Shown here piece after piece: positions 25,620 through 36,806 of a stretch of 64,000 nucleotides of DNA. Below the pieces are notes generated by a model, which was not told the DNA's origin, did not search any database, and was given only the letters and a program-made list of their open reading frames with translations. The stretch comes from CAWATZ01 sp963784995 (GTDB lineage: Bacteria > Planctomycetota > Planctomycetia > Gemmatales > Gemmataceae), in NCBI GenBank assembly GCA_963784995.1, contig CAWATZ010000006.1, positions 1,116,001-1,180,000 of the forward strand. The letters run 5' to 3'. A program made the position numbers and the translations under genes. The first letter of the stretch is position 1; the number at the start of each line of letters is the position of its first letter.

Positions 25620-27065
25620 CTACTGGAACTCGTGCCGATCAATGCCGTACTCCGCCAGCTTGGCCGTGATGCTGCGGCGCGAACAGCCGCACAGCCGGGC
25701 ACACTTGCCGACGTGGCCGCGCACCTTCTTGAGGGCCTTGCGAAGATATTGCGCCTCGACGGTGGCCACGGCCTCGCGGATCAGCTCGGGCAGCGGCTTG
25801 CTCAGGTCCACGCTCAGGGCCCGTTTCTCCAAAGTGGGATTGTTCAACTCCCGGGACAGGTTCTCCGGCTCGATCACCTCGCCCCGGGCGGTCAGACACG
25901 CCCGCTGCACCACGTTCTCCAGCTCGCGGACGTTGCCGGGCCAGGAATAGCTGAGCAGAAGATCGGTGGCGCACTGCGAGAACCGTTTCAGTGGCTCGTC
26001 CGGCCGGGCGTACAGGGCGGCGAAGTGGTTGGCCAGCAGAGGAATGTCCTCCAGCCGATCGCGCAGCGGCGGCAGGTCGATCTTGACCACGTTGATGCGA
26101 TAAAACAGGTCCTCGCGGAAGGTGCCCTTGCGGACCAGCTGCTGCAGCGAGCGATTGGTGGCGGCCACGACCCGCACGTCCACCTGGATCGTCTCGGTGC
26201 CGCCGACGCGCTCGAAACTCCGTTCCTGCAAGACACGCAGGAGGCGTGCCTGCATCGACGCGGGCACGTCGCCGATCTCGTCGAGGAACAGGGTGCCCTG
26301 GTGGGCCAGCTCGAACCGGCCCTTGCGCTGGCCGATGGCCCCGGTGAAGGAGCCCTTCTCGTGACCGAACAGCTCGCTCTCCAGCAGCGTCTCGGGCACC
26401 GCCGAGGCATTGACGGCGACAATGTGGCCGCACCGGCGGCTGGCCCGGTGGATGGCCGCGGCCAGCCGTTCCTTGCCGGTGCCGGTTTCGCCCTCGATCA
26501 GCACCGTCGTGCTGGTCGGGGCAATTTGCCCGATCAGCTCGAAGATGGCGTGCATGCGCGGGTTACGGCTCAGGATGTCGTGATAGCTCGGGGTGGTCCG
26601 CATCCGGCCGCGTAACTGCTTCACTTCCTCATGCAGGGCCAGCTTGTGCAGACAGCGCTGCAGCACCAGGCGGAGATTGTCCAGGTCGATCGGCTTGGTG
26701 AGGAAATCGCAGGCCCCCAGGCGCAGGGCCTTGACCGCCTCCTCGACGCCGCCCAGGCCGGTGATGACGATGACCTGGACGGGCAGCTTCTGGTCGTGGA
26801 CGGCACGCAGCAGGTCCATGCCATCGACGCCCGGCAAGCGCAGATCGGTGAGCAGCAGATCGTAAGGCCGGGCAGGCCCGGCAGGCCGGGCAGGGGGCTG
26901 GGCCAGCTTGCTCAGGGCCTCTTCGCCGTTGCGGACGGCGTCGATCTCGTAAGGGGTCGTTTGCTGCAAGAGGCTTTGCAAGTGCCGGCAAGTCGTCTCA
27001 TCGTCCTCGACCAGCAAGATGCGCCGCTGGGGCTCGCCCGTTGCCACCGTTGCTGTTCCGGACAT
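25620..27065 (-). CDS. NtrC-family sigma-54-dependent response regulator
   Basis: 481 residues from the ATG at 27065, preceded by GGAGAAGGAGTGAGCGC. The receiver has the acceptor Asp in DLLLTDLRLPGVDG. The AAA+ domain has Walker A GETGTGKE, the sigma-54 loop as GSFTGA (usual GAFTGA), Walker B FLDEIGD and an Arg finger region in SWPGNVRELE. The C-terminus has a Fis-type helix-turn-helix (LCGCSRRSITAKLAEYGI). It should activate sigma-54 promoters when phosphorylated by the kinase encoded just upstream. The apparent fusion of the two genes is caused by a frameshift in the kinase. Confidence 0.92.
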   Translation of the reverse strand: MSGTATVATGEPQRRILLVEDDETTCRHLQSLLQQTTPYEIDAVRNGEEALSKLAQPPARPAGPARPYDLLLTDLRLPGVDGMDLLRAVHDQKLPVQVIVITGLGGVEEAVKALRLGACDFLTKPIDLDNLRLVLQRCLHKLALHEEVKQLRGRMRTTPSYHDILSRNPRMHAIFELIGQIAPTSTTVLIEGETGTGKERLAAAIHRASRRCGHIVAVNASAVPETLLESELFGHEKGSFTGAIGQRKGRFELAHQGTLFLDEIGDVPASMQARLLRVLQERSFERVGGTETIQVDVRVVAATNRSLQQLVRKGTFREDLFYRINVVKIDLPPLRDRLEDIPLLANHFAALYARPDEPLKRFSQCATDLLLSYSWPGNVRELENVVQRACLTARGEVIEPENLSRELNNPTLEKRALSVDLSKPLPELIREAVATVEAQYLRKALKKVRGHVGKCARLCGCSRRSITAKLAEYGIDRHEFQ

Positions 27066-27069
27066 GCGC

Positions 27070-27812
27070 TCACTCCTTCTCCTGGGCGGCCGGGACGTTG
27101 GCCGCGCTCTGCATCTGCACCACGATCGCCAGTCCGCCTTCGCTCCGGTTCTCGGCCCAGATCCGGCCTTGCCAGCGGCGGCGGACGATCGACTCACAGG
27201 CGGCCAGCTCCAGAGGGACCGTCCCCGCGCCAGCGGCGCCGGCTCGAAGACGTGAGCGAGGCGCTCCGCCGGGACGGCGGGCCCGTCATCCTCCACGCGG
27301 AGATGAACGTGGTCGCCCTGCGCGCTGGTGCGCAGGGTCACGCAGGGACCGACGGCCAGGGCATTGCTGAGCAGAAAGCGCAGCAGCCGGTCCGTGTCTC
27401 CCGCGACCACCAGCACCGGTGGGATGGCCTCGGCCAACCCAAGGCGAATCCGGACCGCCGATTCCGGGGGCTGGGCGGCCAGGGCCCGGTCGATGGCCTG
27501 GTGCAGGTCCAGCGGCTGCAGCACCACCGGCAGCCGGCCGCGGTAGCGATGCCACTCCTGAATGAGAGCGGCAATGGTTTTGCCGTGCTGCCGCAGCCGG
27601 GCCAGCTCGTCCCGATGACTGTCCAGCATGTCCGTTTCCAGGATGGCGGCCTGGAGCAGGACGACGTTGACGAAGTTGTTGAACTCGTGCGTCATGGGAC
27701 CGGCCAGAACACCAAGGTCGGCCAGGAGTTGTGACTCCTCGACCGGCTCGGGCAGTCGTCCGGTTTGCTGCTTTGTCGCTTCGCCGTCGCTCTGGGTCAT
27801 GGGTTCATCCAT
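27070..27812 (-). pseudogene. Sensor histidine kinase, frameshifted near its C-terminus
   Basis: From the ATG at 27812 it reads LADLGVLAGPMTHEFNNFVN, an atypical HisKA box (HEFNN), then an N-box-like RFLLSNALAVGP and a G1 box VEDDGPAVPAE. After HVFEP near 27245 the frame breaks. One base shifted it continues as LELAACESIVRR and GRIWAENRSEGGLAIVV, a normal kinase ending, to a TGA at 27070. That TGA lies 4 bases before the regulator start, a typical two-component operon. Loss of one C in a CCGG context would explain it. No membrane segment is seen, so a soluble kinase. Confidence 0.75.
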
Positions 27813-27853
27813 CCTTCTTCCCTGCTGTGGGACTCCGCCCGTTTAAACAAGAC

Positions 27854-29369
<1,516 letters not shown>

Positions 29370-29628
29370 GACGGGCCTCCTCGGACTGGCGACCGGCCAG
29401 CTTGTCTGACCCGGCTGACCCCAGACTCCCGATCCACTGTGCTTGGGTTTTTCTCGTACCCTCCCCCAAGCAATTCACGTGCCAATGCCCTTCAAGACGT
29501 GGATTCCCTTCGACAGCTCTGGCGTCTGGAAGTGCGCTGCCTCCGAGTCTCTCTTGCCGTGCAAACGTTTTCCTCTCGCCGCGCATTTCGCTTCCCAGCA
29601 AACACCCCCTCCCGGAACCAATCGCCCA

Positions 29629-30963
29629 TCACCCGGCCAGCAGGTCCTGGATCGGCACCGTGCCGTGGTCGGTCAGCCGGATGGGTCGGCCGACGTTGGA
29701 GAGGTTTTGTTTCTGATGATCGATGCCCAGCGCCGCGCAGACGGTGGCCAGGAACTGCGGCACCGTCGTCGGCCGATCCTTGATCGCCGTGCCGTCGTCG
29801 GTGGTGCTGCCGATGACCTGGCCGCCCTTGATTCCCCCGCCTGCCAGCACGGCGCTGAAGGTGTTGGGCCAGTGGTCGCGGCCCTTGGCCCCGTTGATCT
29901 TGGGAGTCCGGCCGAACTCGCCCATCCAGACGATCAGCGTGCTGTCCAGCAGACCGCGCTCCTTCAGATCGGTCATCAGCTGGGCCCAGGCCGGGTCGAG
30001 GACCTCGCTCAGAGCCTTGACCTGCGGGAAGTTCTGGGCGTGCGTGTCCCAGCCCAGGCCGTTGCCGTTGAACCCGCCGAGACTCACCTCGACAAAAGGC
30101 ACCCGGCGCTCGACCAGCCGGCGGGCCAGCAAGCAACCCTGGCCGAAGAGGTTTCGGCCGTAGGCGTCGCGCACGGCCGATTTCTCTTCCTCCAGGTCGA
30201 AGGCCTTGCGTGCCTCGGTCCGCATCAGCCGGACGGCGCGCTGGTAGGCCGACTGGTGGCTCAATGGCGCGACCTCGGGATGGCTGGCCAGGAAGTCCTT
30301 CTCCAGGTCGCCGAGCAGGTCGATGCGGGCGTTGGCCTGCGCCGGGGTCACGTCCCCGGCCGACGTCAGGTCCTGCACCTTCAGCGCCTGGTCGTAGCTG
30401 TTCTGTCCTTGCTGACCTGGCAGCCCCACGTCGGCGATCGTCAGGGGAGCATAGTTGGGGCCGAGGAAGCCGGAGCCGTAGGCGTCCTGATTGAAGAACC
30501 GGTAAGGAGCGATGCTGACGAAGTTGGGCAGTTCCGCCTTGTCGTCGCCCAGCTCCTTGGCCAGGAGCGAGCCGAGGGTCGGATACTGGATCGGCCCCTG
30601 GGGCAGATAGCCGGTGCGGAGCAGGAAGGAAGCCCGGCCGTGGTCGCCCTCCTTGCTGGTCATCGAGCGAACAATCGCCATCCGGTCCACGTGCTGAGCG
30701 ATTTTGGGCAGATGCTCGCTGATGCGGATGCCCGGCACCCTGGTTGGGATTTCCTTGTAGGGACCGCCGTTGGCATGGCCCGGCTTCAGATCGAACGTGT
30801 CCATCTGGCTGGGCCCGCCGTTCATCCACAGCAGGATACAGGAGCGGCGGCGCTTCGGGTCCTGGGCCTGCCCGGCCAGTTGCTGCAGCCAGCCCGACAG
30901 CGAAAAGCCAACCACCCCGGCGGCTGACAGCTTCAGCCACTCACGCCTCGTCAACCGGGTCAT
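29629..30963 (-). CDS. DUF1501 domain-containing protein
   Basis: 444 residues. A Tat-like start (TRLTRREWLKLSAAGVVG) precedes CILLWMNGGPSQMDTFDLKP, LLARRLVERRVPFVEVS, IVWMGEFGRTPKING and GRDHWPNTFSAVLAGGG, the same landmarks as at 20885 but a distant paralogue. It lies downstream of a DUF1549/DUF1553 gene on the same strand, the usual planctomycete pair; a palindrome separates them. It is presumably exported and acts with its partner; the reaction is unknown. Confidence 0.9.
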   Translation of the reverse strand: MTRLTRREWLKLSAAGVVGFSLSGWLQQLAGQAQDPKRRRSCILLWMNGGPSQMDTFDLKPGHANGGPYKEIPTRVPGIRISEHLPKIAQHVDRMAIVRSMTSKEGDHGRASFLLRTGYLPQGPIQYPTLGSLLAKELGDDKAELPNFVSIAPYRFFNQDAYGSGFLGPNYAPLTIADVGLPGQQGQNSYDQALKVQDLTSAGDVTPAQANARIDLLGDLEKDFLASHPEVAPLSHQSAYQRAVRLMRTEARKAFDLEEEKSAVRDAYGRNLFGQGCLLARRLVERRVPFVEVSLGGFNGNGLGWDTHAQNFPQVKALSEVLDPAWAQLMTDLKERGLLDSTLIVWMGEFGRTPKINGAKGRDHWPNTFSAVLAGGGIKGGQVIGSTTDDGTAIKDRPTTVPQFLATVCAALGIDHQKQNLSNVGRPIRLTDHGTVPIQDLLAG

Positions 30964-30984
30964 GGAATCATCCTTTCAAGTCGG

Positions 30985-31066
30985 AACCACGGATGACACG
31001 GATAACACGGATAAAGAAGGAGCTTTTTGAATGTCTTTATCCGTGTTATCCGTGTCATCCGTGGTT
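30985..31066. repeat. Palindromic repeat, family D (CCACGGATGACACGGATAAC)
   Basis: Arms of about 32 bases made of short repeats of ACACGGAT on one side and ATCCGTGT on the other, around a 17-base loop. It lies between the DUF1549/1553 and DUF1501 genes. Similar ATCCGTG-type intergenic palindromes are, from memory, widespread in Planctomycetes and Verrucomicrobia. Confidence 0.92.
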
Positions 31067-31075
31067 AATGTTTGG

Positions 31076-32671
31076 TTAATGGTTCAGCACGAACTCTGAA
31101 CTGTTGAGCAATGCCCAGAAAACGTCGGTGATCGCCTTGCGGGAATCGCCGGTGGGCCCGCCGCTCTCGACGTACTTGACCAGCCGTGTGCTCTCCTCCG
31201 GCCGGGGCTTGCGCGACAGCGTCACCAGGTACAGCGTCTCGATCTTGCGGGCCGTGCTGGTGCGCTGTTCCGCGATGGTGGCCAGCGTCCGGTTGCGCTG
31301 CAGGCTGGTGCGGTCGGCGACAAACGAGTTGTTCATCAGGTACAGCGCCTGCAAGATCGAGGTCTGATACTCGGTGCGGCGATCCTGGGCGGCGAACTTG
31401 GCCAGGAACGTGGCTCGCGGCGACTGGTTGGCCTGGGCAAAGAACGGCTGCTGGGAGGTGATGCCGTCATCCTTGTACTCGGTCGCCACGGCCAGGCTGT
31501 CGAACAGCTGCTCGGGGGTGAGCCCCTTGACGGCCATGCGCGTGAACAGCGTCAGCTCCTTGTGGGAGGGATCGGACACGGAACTGGTGCGCTGGTAGGC
31601 CCGGCTTGCGGTGATGGCCCGGATTATAAACCTGGGATCGTAACCGTGGGCGACGAATTGCCGGGCCAGCTCATCGAGCAGCTCCGGATGGCTGGCGGGG
31701 TTACTGTCGCCCGGGCCGTCCACCTGGCCGTTCAGACCGATCCCGAAGAGGTAGCCCCACAAACGGTTGACGGCGGCCCGTGCGAAGAACGGGTTGTCGG
31801 CCGCCGTCACCCACTCGGCCAGCGTGACCCGGCTGCTCACTCCGTCCTTCCAGTGCGGCTCCTTGCCGTCCAGGAAGCGGGCCTTCACGACCTGATCGGT
31901 GTTGGGGACCTTGATTTCGCGTCGGCCCGGGGCCGGGGCCGGCTGCCGGCCCAGCCGGGGTTGCTGCGGCAGGTCGCTGAAGAAGGCAGCGAATTCCCAG
32001 AACTGCGTCCGCTTCCACTCGGCGAAGGGGTGATTGTGGCACTGGGCGCACTCCAGCTTCACTCCCAGGAACAGCCGGGCCACGCTGCCGGCCACGTTCT
32101 CCGGTTTGTTCTCGTTGGCCTGGAAGTACACCGCCGGCGACGCCTCATACTGGACAAATCCCTGGTTGCCGGGCGACTGCGCGGTCAGGAGTTCACGGAC
32201 CATCTGGTCGTAGCGAACGTTGGCCTTGAGGCGTTGCTGCAGCCAGGCTTCCAGGGCCGGGGCCTGGAAGCGGGCCTGCTGGGTGGTCTGCGAGAGCAGC
32301 AGGTCGCGCCAGACAGTGGCGAAGTGGTTGACGTGGGCGTCCCGGTAGGAACGATCGGCCGGGTCGGCCCGGAGGATGCGCTCGACCCAGAGGCGACGCT
32401 TGTCCGGGCGCGGATCATCGAGGAAGTCGCGGACCTCGGTGATGGAGGGAATGCGGCCGGCCAGGTCGAGATGGACGCGGCGGAAGAACTCGGCGTCGTC
32501 GGCCAGCGGAGCCGGCTTGACTTCCTTGCCCCAGCCGGCCTCGATCAGCCGATCGATCCGGGCAGCCAGGGCCTTGACGTCCCTGGCAGAAGTGTCTGCC
32601 GCGAACAGGGAAGTCGGCAGCGCGAGACAGAGCATCCCCAAGCCCATTGCGACCCATCGAAAACGGTTCAT
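31076..32671 (-). CDS. DUF1549 and DUF1553 domain-containing protein
   Basis: 531 residues with a signal peptide (RWVAMGLGMLCLALPTSLFA). The N-terminal DUF1549 part has DAEFFRRVHLDLAGRIPS and DDPRPDKRRLWVERIL. The middle has the conserved CAQCHNHPFAEWKRTQFWEF, a CxxCH-like motif seen in the family without proof of haem. The C-terminal DUF1553 part has AAVNRLWGYLFGIGL, SHPELLDELARQFVAHGYD and LYLVTLSRKPRPEE. It is shorter than cytochrome-fused members. It pairs with the DUF1501 gene downstream. Location is presumably outside the cytoplasm. Confidence 0.9.
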   Translation of the reverse strand: MNRFRWVAMGLGMLCLALPTSLFAADTSARDVKALAARIDRLIEAGWGKEVKPAPLADDAEFFRRVHLDLAGRIPSITEVRDFLDDPRPDKRRLWVERILRADPADRSYRDAHVNHFATVWRDLLLSQTTQQARFQAPALEAWLQQRLKANVRYDQMVRELLTAQSPGNQGFVQYEASPAVYFQANENKPENVAGSVARLFLGVKLECAQCHNHPFAEWKRTQFWEFAAFFSDLPQQPRLGRQPAPAPGRREIKVPNTDQVVKARFLDGKEPHWKDGVSSRVTLAEWVTAADNPFFARAAVNRLWGYLFGIGLNGQVDGPGDSNPASHPELLDELARQFVAHGYDPRFIIRAITASRAYQRTSSVSDPSHKELTLFTRMAVKGLTPEQLFDSLAVATEYKDDGITSQQPFFAQANQSPRATFLAKFAAQDRRTEYQTSILQALYLMNNSFVADRTSLQRNRTLATIAEQRTSTARKIETLYLVTLSRKPRPEESTRLVKYVESGGPTGDSRKAITDVFWALLNSSEFVLNH

Positions 32672-32721
32672 TGCATCAATCCTGCAAAGGATGTGAGGGG
32701 AAGACGCGCCGGAAGCACCCT

Positions 32722-32880
32722 CCCCGTGGGTGCGCTGCGCGACCCACGGCTGGGATAGGCAACCCCTTCGGGGTAAAAACCGGGCTGCCGTTGTCTTCCT
32801 ACCCCGAAGGGGTTGCCTATCTCAGCCGTGGGTCGCGCAGCGCACCCACGGGGGCGGTCGCGCAGCGCACCCACGGGGCA
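32722..32880. repeat. Palindromic repeat, family E, with a partial third arm
   Basis: CCCCGTGGGTGCGCTGCGCG on the left and its inverted copy ending near 32853 enclose a second inverted pair, ATAGGCAACCCCTTCGGGGT and its complement. Bases 32855-32880 repeat part of the right arm (CGCGCAGCGCACCCACGGGG). It lies between the starts and ends of two minus-strand genes (DUF1549/1553 start at 32671, sigma/WD40 end at 32891). Confidence 0.9.
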
Positions 32881-32890
32881 TTTGCCAACC

Positions 32891-35800
32891 TCACGGACGG
32901 GAAGCAGGCCGTTTGGCCAGCCGATCGAGGACCGCCTGCGCCTCCCGTGTCGGCAGGGCCCCCGGCGCCCCCTTGGCCAGCGTTTCCAGGATTTGCCGGG
33001 CCTCGGCGGTGCTCAGCCGATCCAGCACTTCCACCGCCCGCACCAGGCGCACCTGGTCGCCGGACAGGCTGCTGGCGGTCAGAGTGTCAAGCAACTCCTC
33101 GACGCGCTTCCGGGTTTCCAGGGCCGGCTGACCTGCAAGCACCTTCTTCAGGGAAGGCACGGCCAGCTCGCCCAGCTTCTCCAGCTGTTCCCCGGCCGTC
33201 TTTCGCGTGTTGAAGTCGTCGCTTTCCAGGTCGGCGATCCACTTGTCGATCTTTTGCTGCGGCACCGGCACGGTGGGCTTCAGCTGCTCCTTCAGGAACG
33301 GGACCGACTGCTTGCCGGCCGAGGCCAGCTTGAGGATGGCCTGGTAGGCCTTGCCGCCGTCCTCGCCGCGGAGGTCGGCCCACAGCGTTTCCACTTCCTT
33401 CGCCCCCAGTTCGACCTTGGGCAAGCCGGGTCCACGTCCCAACCGGGCCACGTCCCAGAGCAGGACGGTGGTGTCATTGCTGCCCGAGGCCACGGACTTG
33501 CCGTCCGGGGCGAAGGCGACCGTGACCACGTCGCCGTCGTGTCCCTTGAACTGGCCCACCTCCTTGCCGGTCACCGCATCCCAGACCTGCACCGTCTTGT
33601 TCGGGCCGCGTGCCACCAGCGTGCTGCCGTCCGGGGCAAAGGCCAGCCCGGTCGAGGCGGCCGCGCCCCCAAAACCACCAATCATGCCGCCCGGCATGAC
33701 CACGACGGACGTGGCACCAGGCCGGGCCCCGGCTGCCGGCTTGCCCAGCTGGAGCCGCTCCTTGCCGCTGGCAAGCTCCCACAAGGTGATGGTCTGATCC
33801 GTGTTGTCGGTGGCCAGCACCCGGCCATCCGGCGAGAAGACGAATCCGTTCACGCCCCGCTGCGCTGGCAGGGCGATCTTGCGCGCCACCTTGCCGGTGG
33901 TCACGTCCCAGACGTGAATCTCGCTGCTGAGCCCTCCCCGCGCGTTGGGAACGGCCGCCCGACCCGGTCCCGAGGAAACGGTCGAGGCCAGGCTCTTGCC
34001 ATCCGGCGAAAAGGCCAGGCCCGTGCTGCCGCCGAAGCCGCCCCAGACCATGACGACGCCACCCGGGTTTCCCTGCGCATTCGCTTGCTGGGTCGTGATC
34101 TGCTGCAGCTCGCTGCCCTTGGCCACGTCGTGCAGCTTGATGCTGTTGTCGTTGCCGCGTGAGGCCAGCGTTTTGCTGTCCGGCGAGAAGGTCAGCACTG
34201 CGGCGCCGTTGACGTGTCCGTTGAGCTGGCGCAGTTCCTTGCCCGTGGCCGTTTCGTGCAGGCGGATGGTCTTGTCCACGTTCCCCAGGGCCATGGTCCG
34301 GCCATCGGGGGAGAAAGCGACCGCGGTCGTTCCCTCCGGCAGGGGGAACCGGCTCAGCTCCTTGCCGGTGCTGTCCCAGCGGCGGATGGTGTTGTCCGCA
34401 CCGCGCGAGAGCAGGCTCTTGCCGTCCGGGGCGATCAGGATGTTCTGGACCGGCCCGCGATGCCCACCGACCAGGGGCAGCTCCTTGCTGGTGGCAACGT
34501 CCCACAGACACACGGTATTGCCGGCCGCCGCCAGCACCACCTTGCCGTCCGGAGAGAAGGCGAAGTCCCGGCCTCCCGCCACGCCGCCGAAGCCCCCCAC
34601 AAACACCTGCGCGTTGCCCCGGCCCACACCGCCGGCCGGCGTCCCCAGCTGGCCGGCCTCCTTGCCGCTGGCCACTTCCCACAGGCGGATCAGCTGATCC
34701 GGGAAGCCCTTCGAGGCCAGGGTCTTGCCGCCCGGGGCAAACACCAGCGCCATCACCGAGCCCTGCGGCCCATCAAACTGGCGGATCTCCTTGCCGGTCG
34801 CGGTCTCGCACTGGTAGATCGTCTTGCCGCTGGCGTAGACCAGGGACTTGCCGTCCGGTGCAAAGGTGACGGCGCCCAGGTTGTTCTGCGCTCCCTTGAT
34901 CCGGCGAATCTCCTTGCCGGTCTCGACCTCGGTCAGCTTGACGTAGGCCTCGATCTTCTGGTTGGCGAATTCCATTTCCGCCGTGGCCAGGGTCTTGCCA
35001 TCGGGCGAGAAACTCAGGCCGCCCGTCCCAGCGCCGCCGATGAAGAAAACCCCACCCCGGACATTGTCCGGCTGCTTCGCCTTGTGCTGGCGAACTTCCT
35101 TGCCCGTCTCGACCGACCAGAAATAGAGGGTCCGATCGTTGCCGCGGGCTGCCAGCGTCTTGCCGTCGGGCAAGAACGTCAACCCGGAGGTGCCGAAGGC
35201 CGGCAGCTTGATCTGATGCAGCTCCTTGCCGGTCTCGACCGACCACAGCTGGAGGGTTGTGCCCGCCATGGCGGCCAGGGTCTTGCCGTCAGAGGAAAGG
35301 GCCACGCCTGACATGCCCGGACCATAGACGTTGACGCGAATCGGAGCGCCAGGGTTCGCCTGGGGGCCGCCCCGCTGCTCGGGTTGCTTCACTTCAAAGC
35401 GGTGGATCTCCTTGCCCGTCTTCAGCTCCCACAGCCGGATGGCTCCATCCTGGCTGGCGGTGACCACCTTCTTGCCGTCGCCCGCAAAGCCCACGAAGTT
35501 GACCGCGCTGCCGTGGCGGAAGCGTGTCGTCCCCATGCGGGCCAGGGCCCCGGGCGGCAGCGGGTCGCCGTTGAGGTCGGTGCCGGCCGGCTTCTCCGCT
35601 TTGGGTGCCGGGTCGGCCGGGGCGGCGACGGCCTGGGGCATGCCGGCTTGATTGACCAGGAAACAGGTTCCGAGGCCGAGGATTCCCACCGTCAGCGACA
35701 GGACGGCGGCGATTTTCAGTTTGGCAACGTACATGGTTCTGAGCATCTCCTTTACCGGGGCCACCACCTGGGCCGAGACCCCGGCGGCGGCCGTGTTCCC

Positions 35801-36511
35801 CGCCGCGAACAGCGTGGCGGCTTTGACTGTGGCATGCAGCAGCGCCGGCGGCACCGCCGCCGGCGCGTTCTCGACAAACAGCGTACACAGCAGGCCGGCC
35901 GAGACCGCCAGGCCCCGACGGGTCATGCGCTCACGCAGCAGCTCGCGGGCGCGGGTCAGCTGCCGGGACATCGAGCCGGCCGGCCAGCCCAGTTCGCGGG
36001 CGGCCTGCTCGTTGGTTTTGCCTTCCAGGTAGCACAGCACCAGCGGCGTGCGATACTTCTCGGGAAGGTGGTGCAGCTCCTCTTCCAGGATGGAGCGCAT
36101 CTCGGTCCAGGAATGGTCAGCGACCTGTTCGGCGTTCGACATGACAGCGGCCAACCTCTCGTTGGTACGACGCCGTTCGGCGTCCGCTTTCGTTTTCAGT
36201 GCCATGCGATGGGCCACCTCGTAGAGCCAGCCGGCGACCGCCTCGTGCCGGCGGATCGAGCCGCCCTTGCAGGCGAGCATCAGGAAGGCGGCCTGGAAGG
36301 CGTCCTCGGCATCGTGGCCATTGGCCAGGATGCGGCGGCAGACCCCGAGGACCATCGGGCCCAGCCGGCGGACCAGCTCCTCGAAGGCGGACTCGTCGTG
36401 CCGGCTGAGGAAACGCTTCAGCAGTTCGCCGTCGGTCAGCTCGCTGAGCGAGTCAGCGCTGGCAAGCTGGCGGACGTGGCGCAGGACCAGGTCCAGTTGT
36501 GCGTTGGCCAT
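32891..36511 (-). CDS. Sigma-70/WD40 repeat fusion protein
   Basis: 1206 residues. Residues 1-200 are an ECF sigma factor: region 2 (ESAFEELVRRLGPMVLGVCR, DAEDAFQAAFLML) and region 4 (LPEKYRTPLVLCYLEGKTNEQAARELG). A membrane helix follows at about 264-287, then a WD40 propeller of roughly a dozen repeats (FSPDGKTLA, LWELKTGKE type) and a C-terminal HEAT-like helical part. This planctomycete-type fusion implies that a sensor domain outside the membrane, or cleavage, controls the sigma part. It is divergent from another ECF sigma gene across 295 bases. The frame is intact along 3.6 kb. Confidence 0.93.
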   Translation of the reverse strand: MANAQLDLVLRHVRQLASADSLSELTDGELLKRFLSRHDESAFEELVRRLGPMVLGVCRRILANGHDAEDAFQAAFLMLACKGGSIRRHEAVAGWLYEVAHRMALKTKADAERRRTNERLAAVMSNAEQVADHSWTEMRSILEEELHHLPEKYRTPLVLCYLEGKTNEQAARELGWPAGSMSRQLTRARELLRERMTRRGLAVSAGLLCTLFVENAPAAVPPALLHATVKAATLFAAGNTAAAGVSAQVVAPVKEMLRTMYVAKLKIAAVLSLTVGILGLGTCFLVNQAGMPQAVAAPADPAPKAEKPAGTDLNGDPLPPGALARMGTTRFRHGSAVNFVGFAGDGKKVVTASQDGAIRLWELKTGKEIHRFEVKQPEQRGGPQANPGAPIRVNVYGPGMSGVALSSDGKTLAAMAGTTLQLWSVETGKELHQIKLPAFGTSGLTFLPDGKTLAARGNDRTLYFWSVETGKEVRQHKAKQPDNVRGGVFFIGGAGTGGLSFSPDGKTLATAEMEFANQKIEAYVKLTEVETGKEIRRIKGAQNNLGAVTFAPDGKSLVYASGKTIYQCETATGKEIRQFDGPQGSVMALVFAPGGKTLASKGFPDQLIRLWEVASGKEAGQLGTPAGGVGRGNAQVFVGGFGGVAGGRDFAFSPDGKVVLAAAGNTVCLWDVATSKELPLVGGHRGPVQNILIAPDGKSLLSRGADNTIRRWDSTGKELSRFPLPEGTTAVAFSPDGRTMALGNVDKTIRLHETATGKELRQLNGHVNGAAVLTFSPDSKTLASRGNDNSIKLHDVAKGSELQQITTQQANAQGNPGGVVMVWGGFGGSTGLAFSPDGKSLASTVSSGPGRAAVPNARGGLSSEIHVWDVTTGKVARKIALPAQRGVNGFVFSPDGRVLATDNTDQTITLWELASGKERLQLGKPAAGARPGATSVVVMPGGMIGGFGGAAASTGLAFAPDGSTLVARGPNKTVQVWDAVTGKEVGQFKGHDGDVVTVAFAPDGKSVASGSNDTTVLLWDVARLGRGPGLPKVELGAKEVETLWADLRGEDGGKAYQAILKLASAGKQSVPFLKEQLKPTVPVPQQKIDKWIADLESDDFNTRKTAGEQLEKLGELAVPSLKKVLAGQPALETRKRVEELLDTLTASSLSGDQVRLVRAVEVLDRLSTAEARQILETLAKGAPGALPTREAQAVLDRLAKRPASRP

Positions 36512-36806
36512 CGCGAGGGTCTCTCCGGGGAAACGGTGCGTCTCCTCTGCATGGTAAGAGCAACGGGGAGGGAGGACAAATCGAAATTCCGGAAACTGTT
36601 GGTAAAAAAAAGCCTATTCTGGTAGTAACTTCCGCGGCTGGGGTTCTAGTAAGGTGGAGGCATGGGAGTGGCAGCGGCCGGGCCGCGGCCCCAACGCTAC
36701 CCATTTCTCCGGAAAAGAAAGGGCGTGTCGATCACCCTCAGCCCAGGCCGGCTCCTGGAATGGCCGGCGGGACGGCAAGGTCTTCCTTGACCCGGAGGTA
36801 GCGGTT
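36512..36806. promoter_or_regulatory. Divergent intergenic region between two sigma factor genes
   Basis: 295 bases between the starts of the sigma/WD40 gene (minus) and an ECF gene (plus). It holds GGACAAATCGAAATTCCGG followed by AAACTG and a run of A at 36605-36612, AT-rich relative to the rest. CCGGAAACT resembles an ECF -35 element (GGAAC type). A similar stretch, CAAATCGAAATGCGGGAAC, lies at 38766-38784. A shared promoter motif is plausible but unproven. Confidence 0.35.

Noticed and set aside
25620..27812. Single 730-residue kinase-regulator fusion protein
   Set aside because: The linker between them is nonsense, while the adjacent frame gives a normal kinase ending and a TGA 4 bases before a regulator start with its own ribosome-binding site. 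The fusion is a frameshift artefact.
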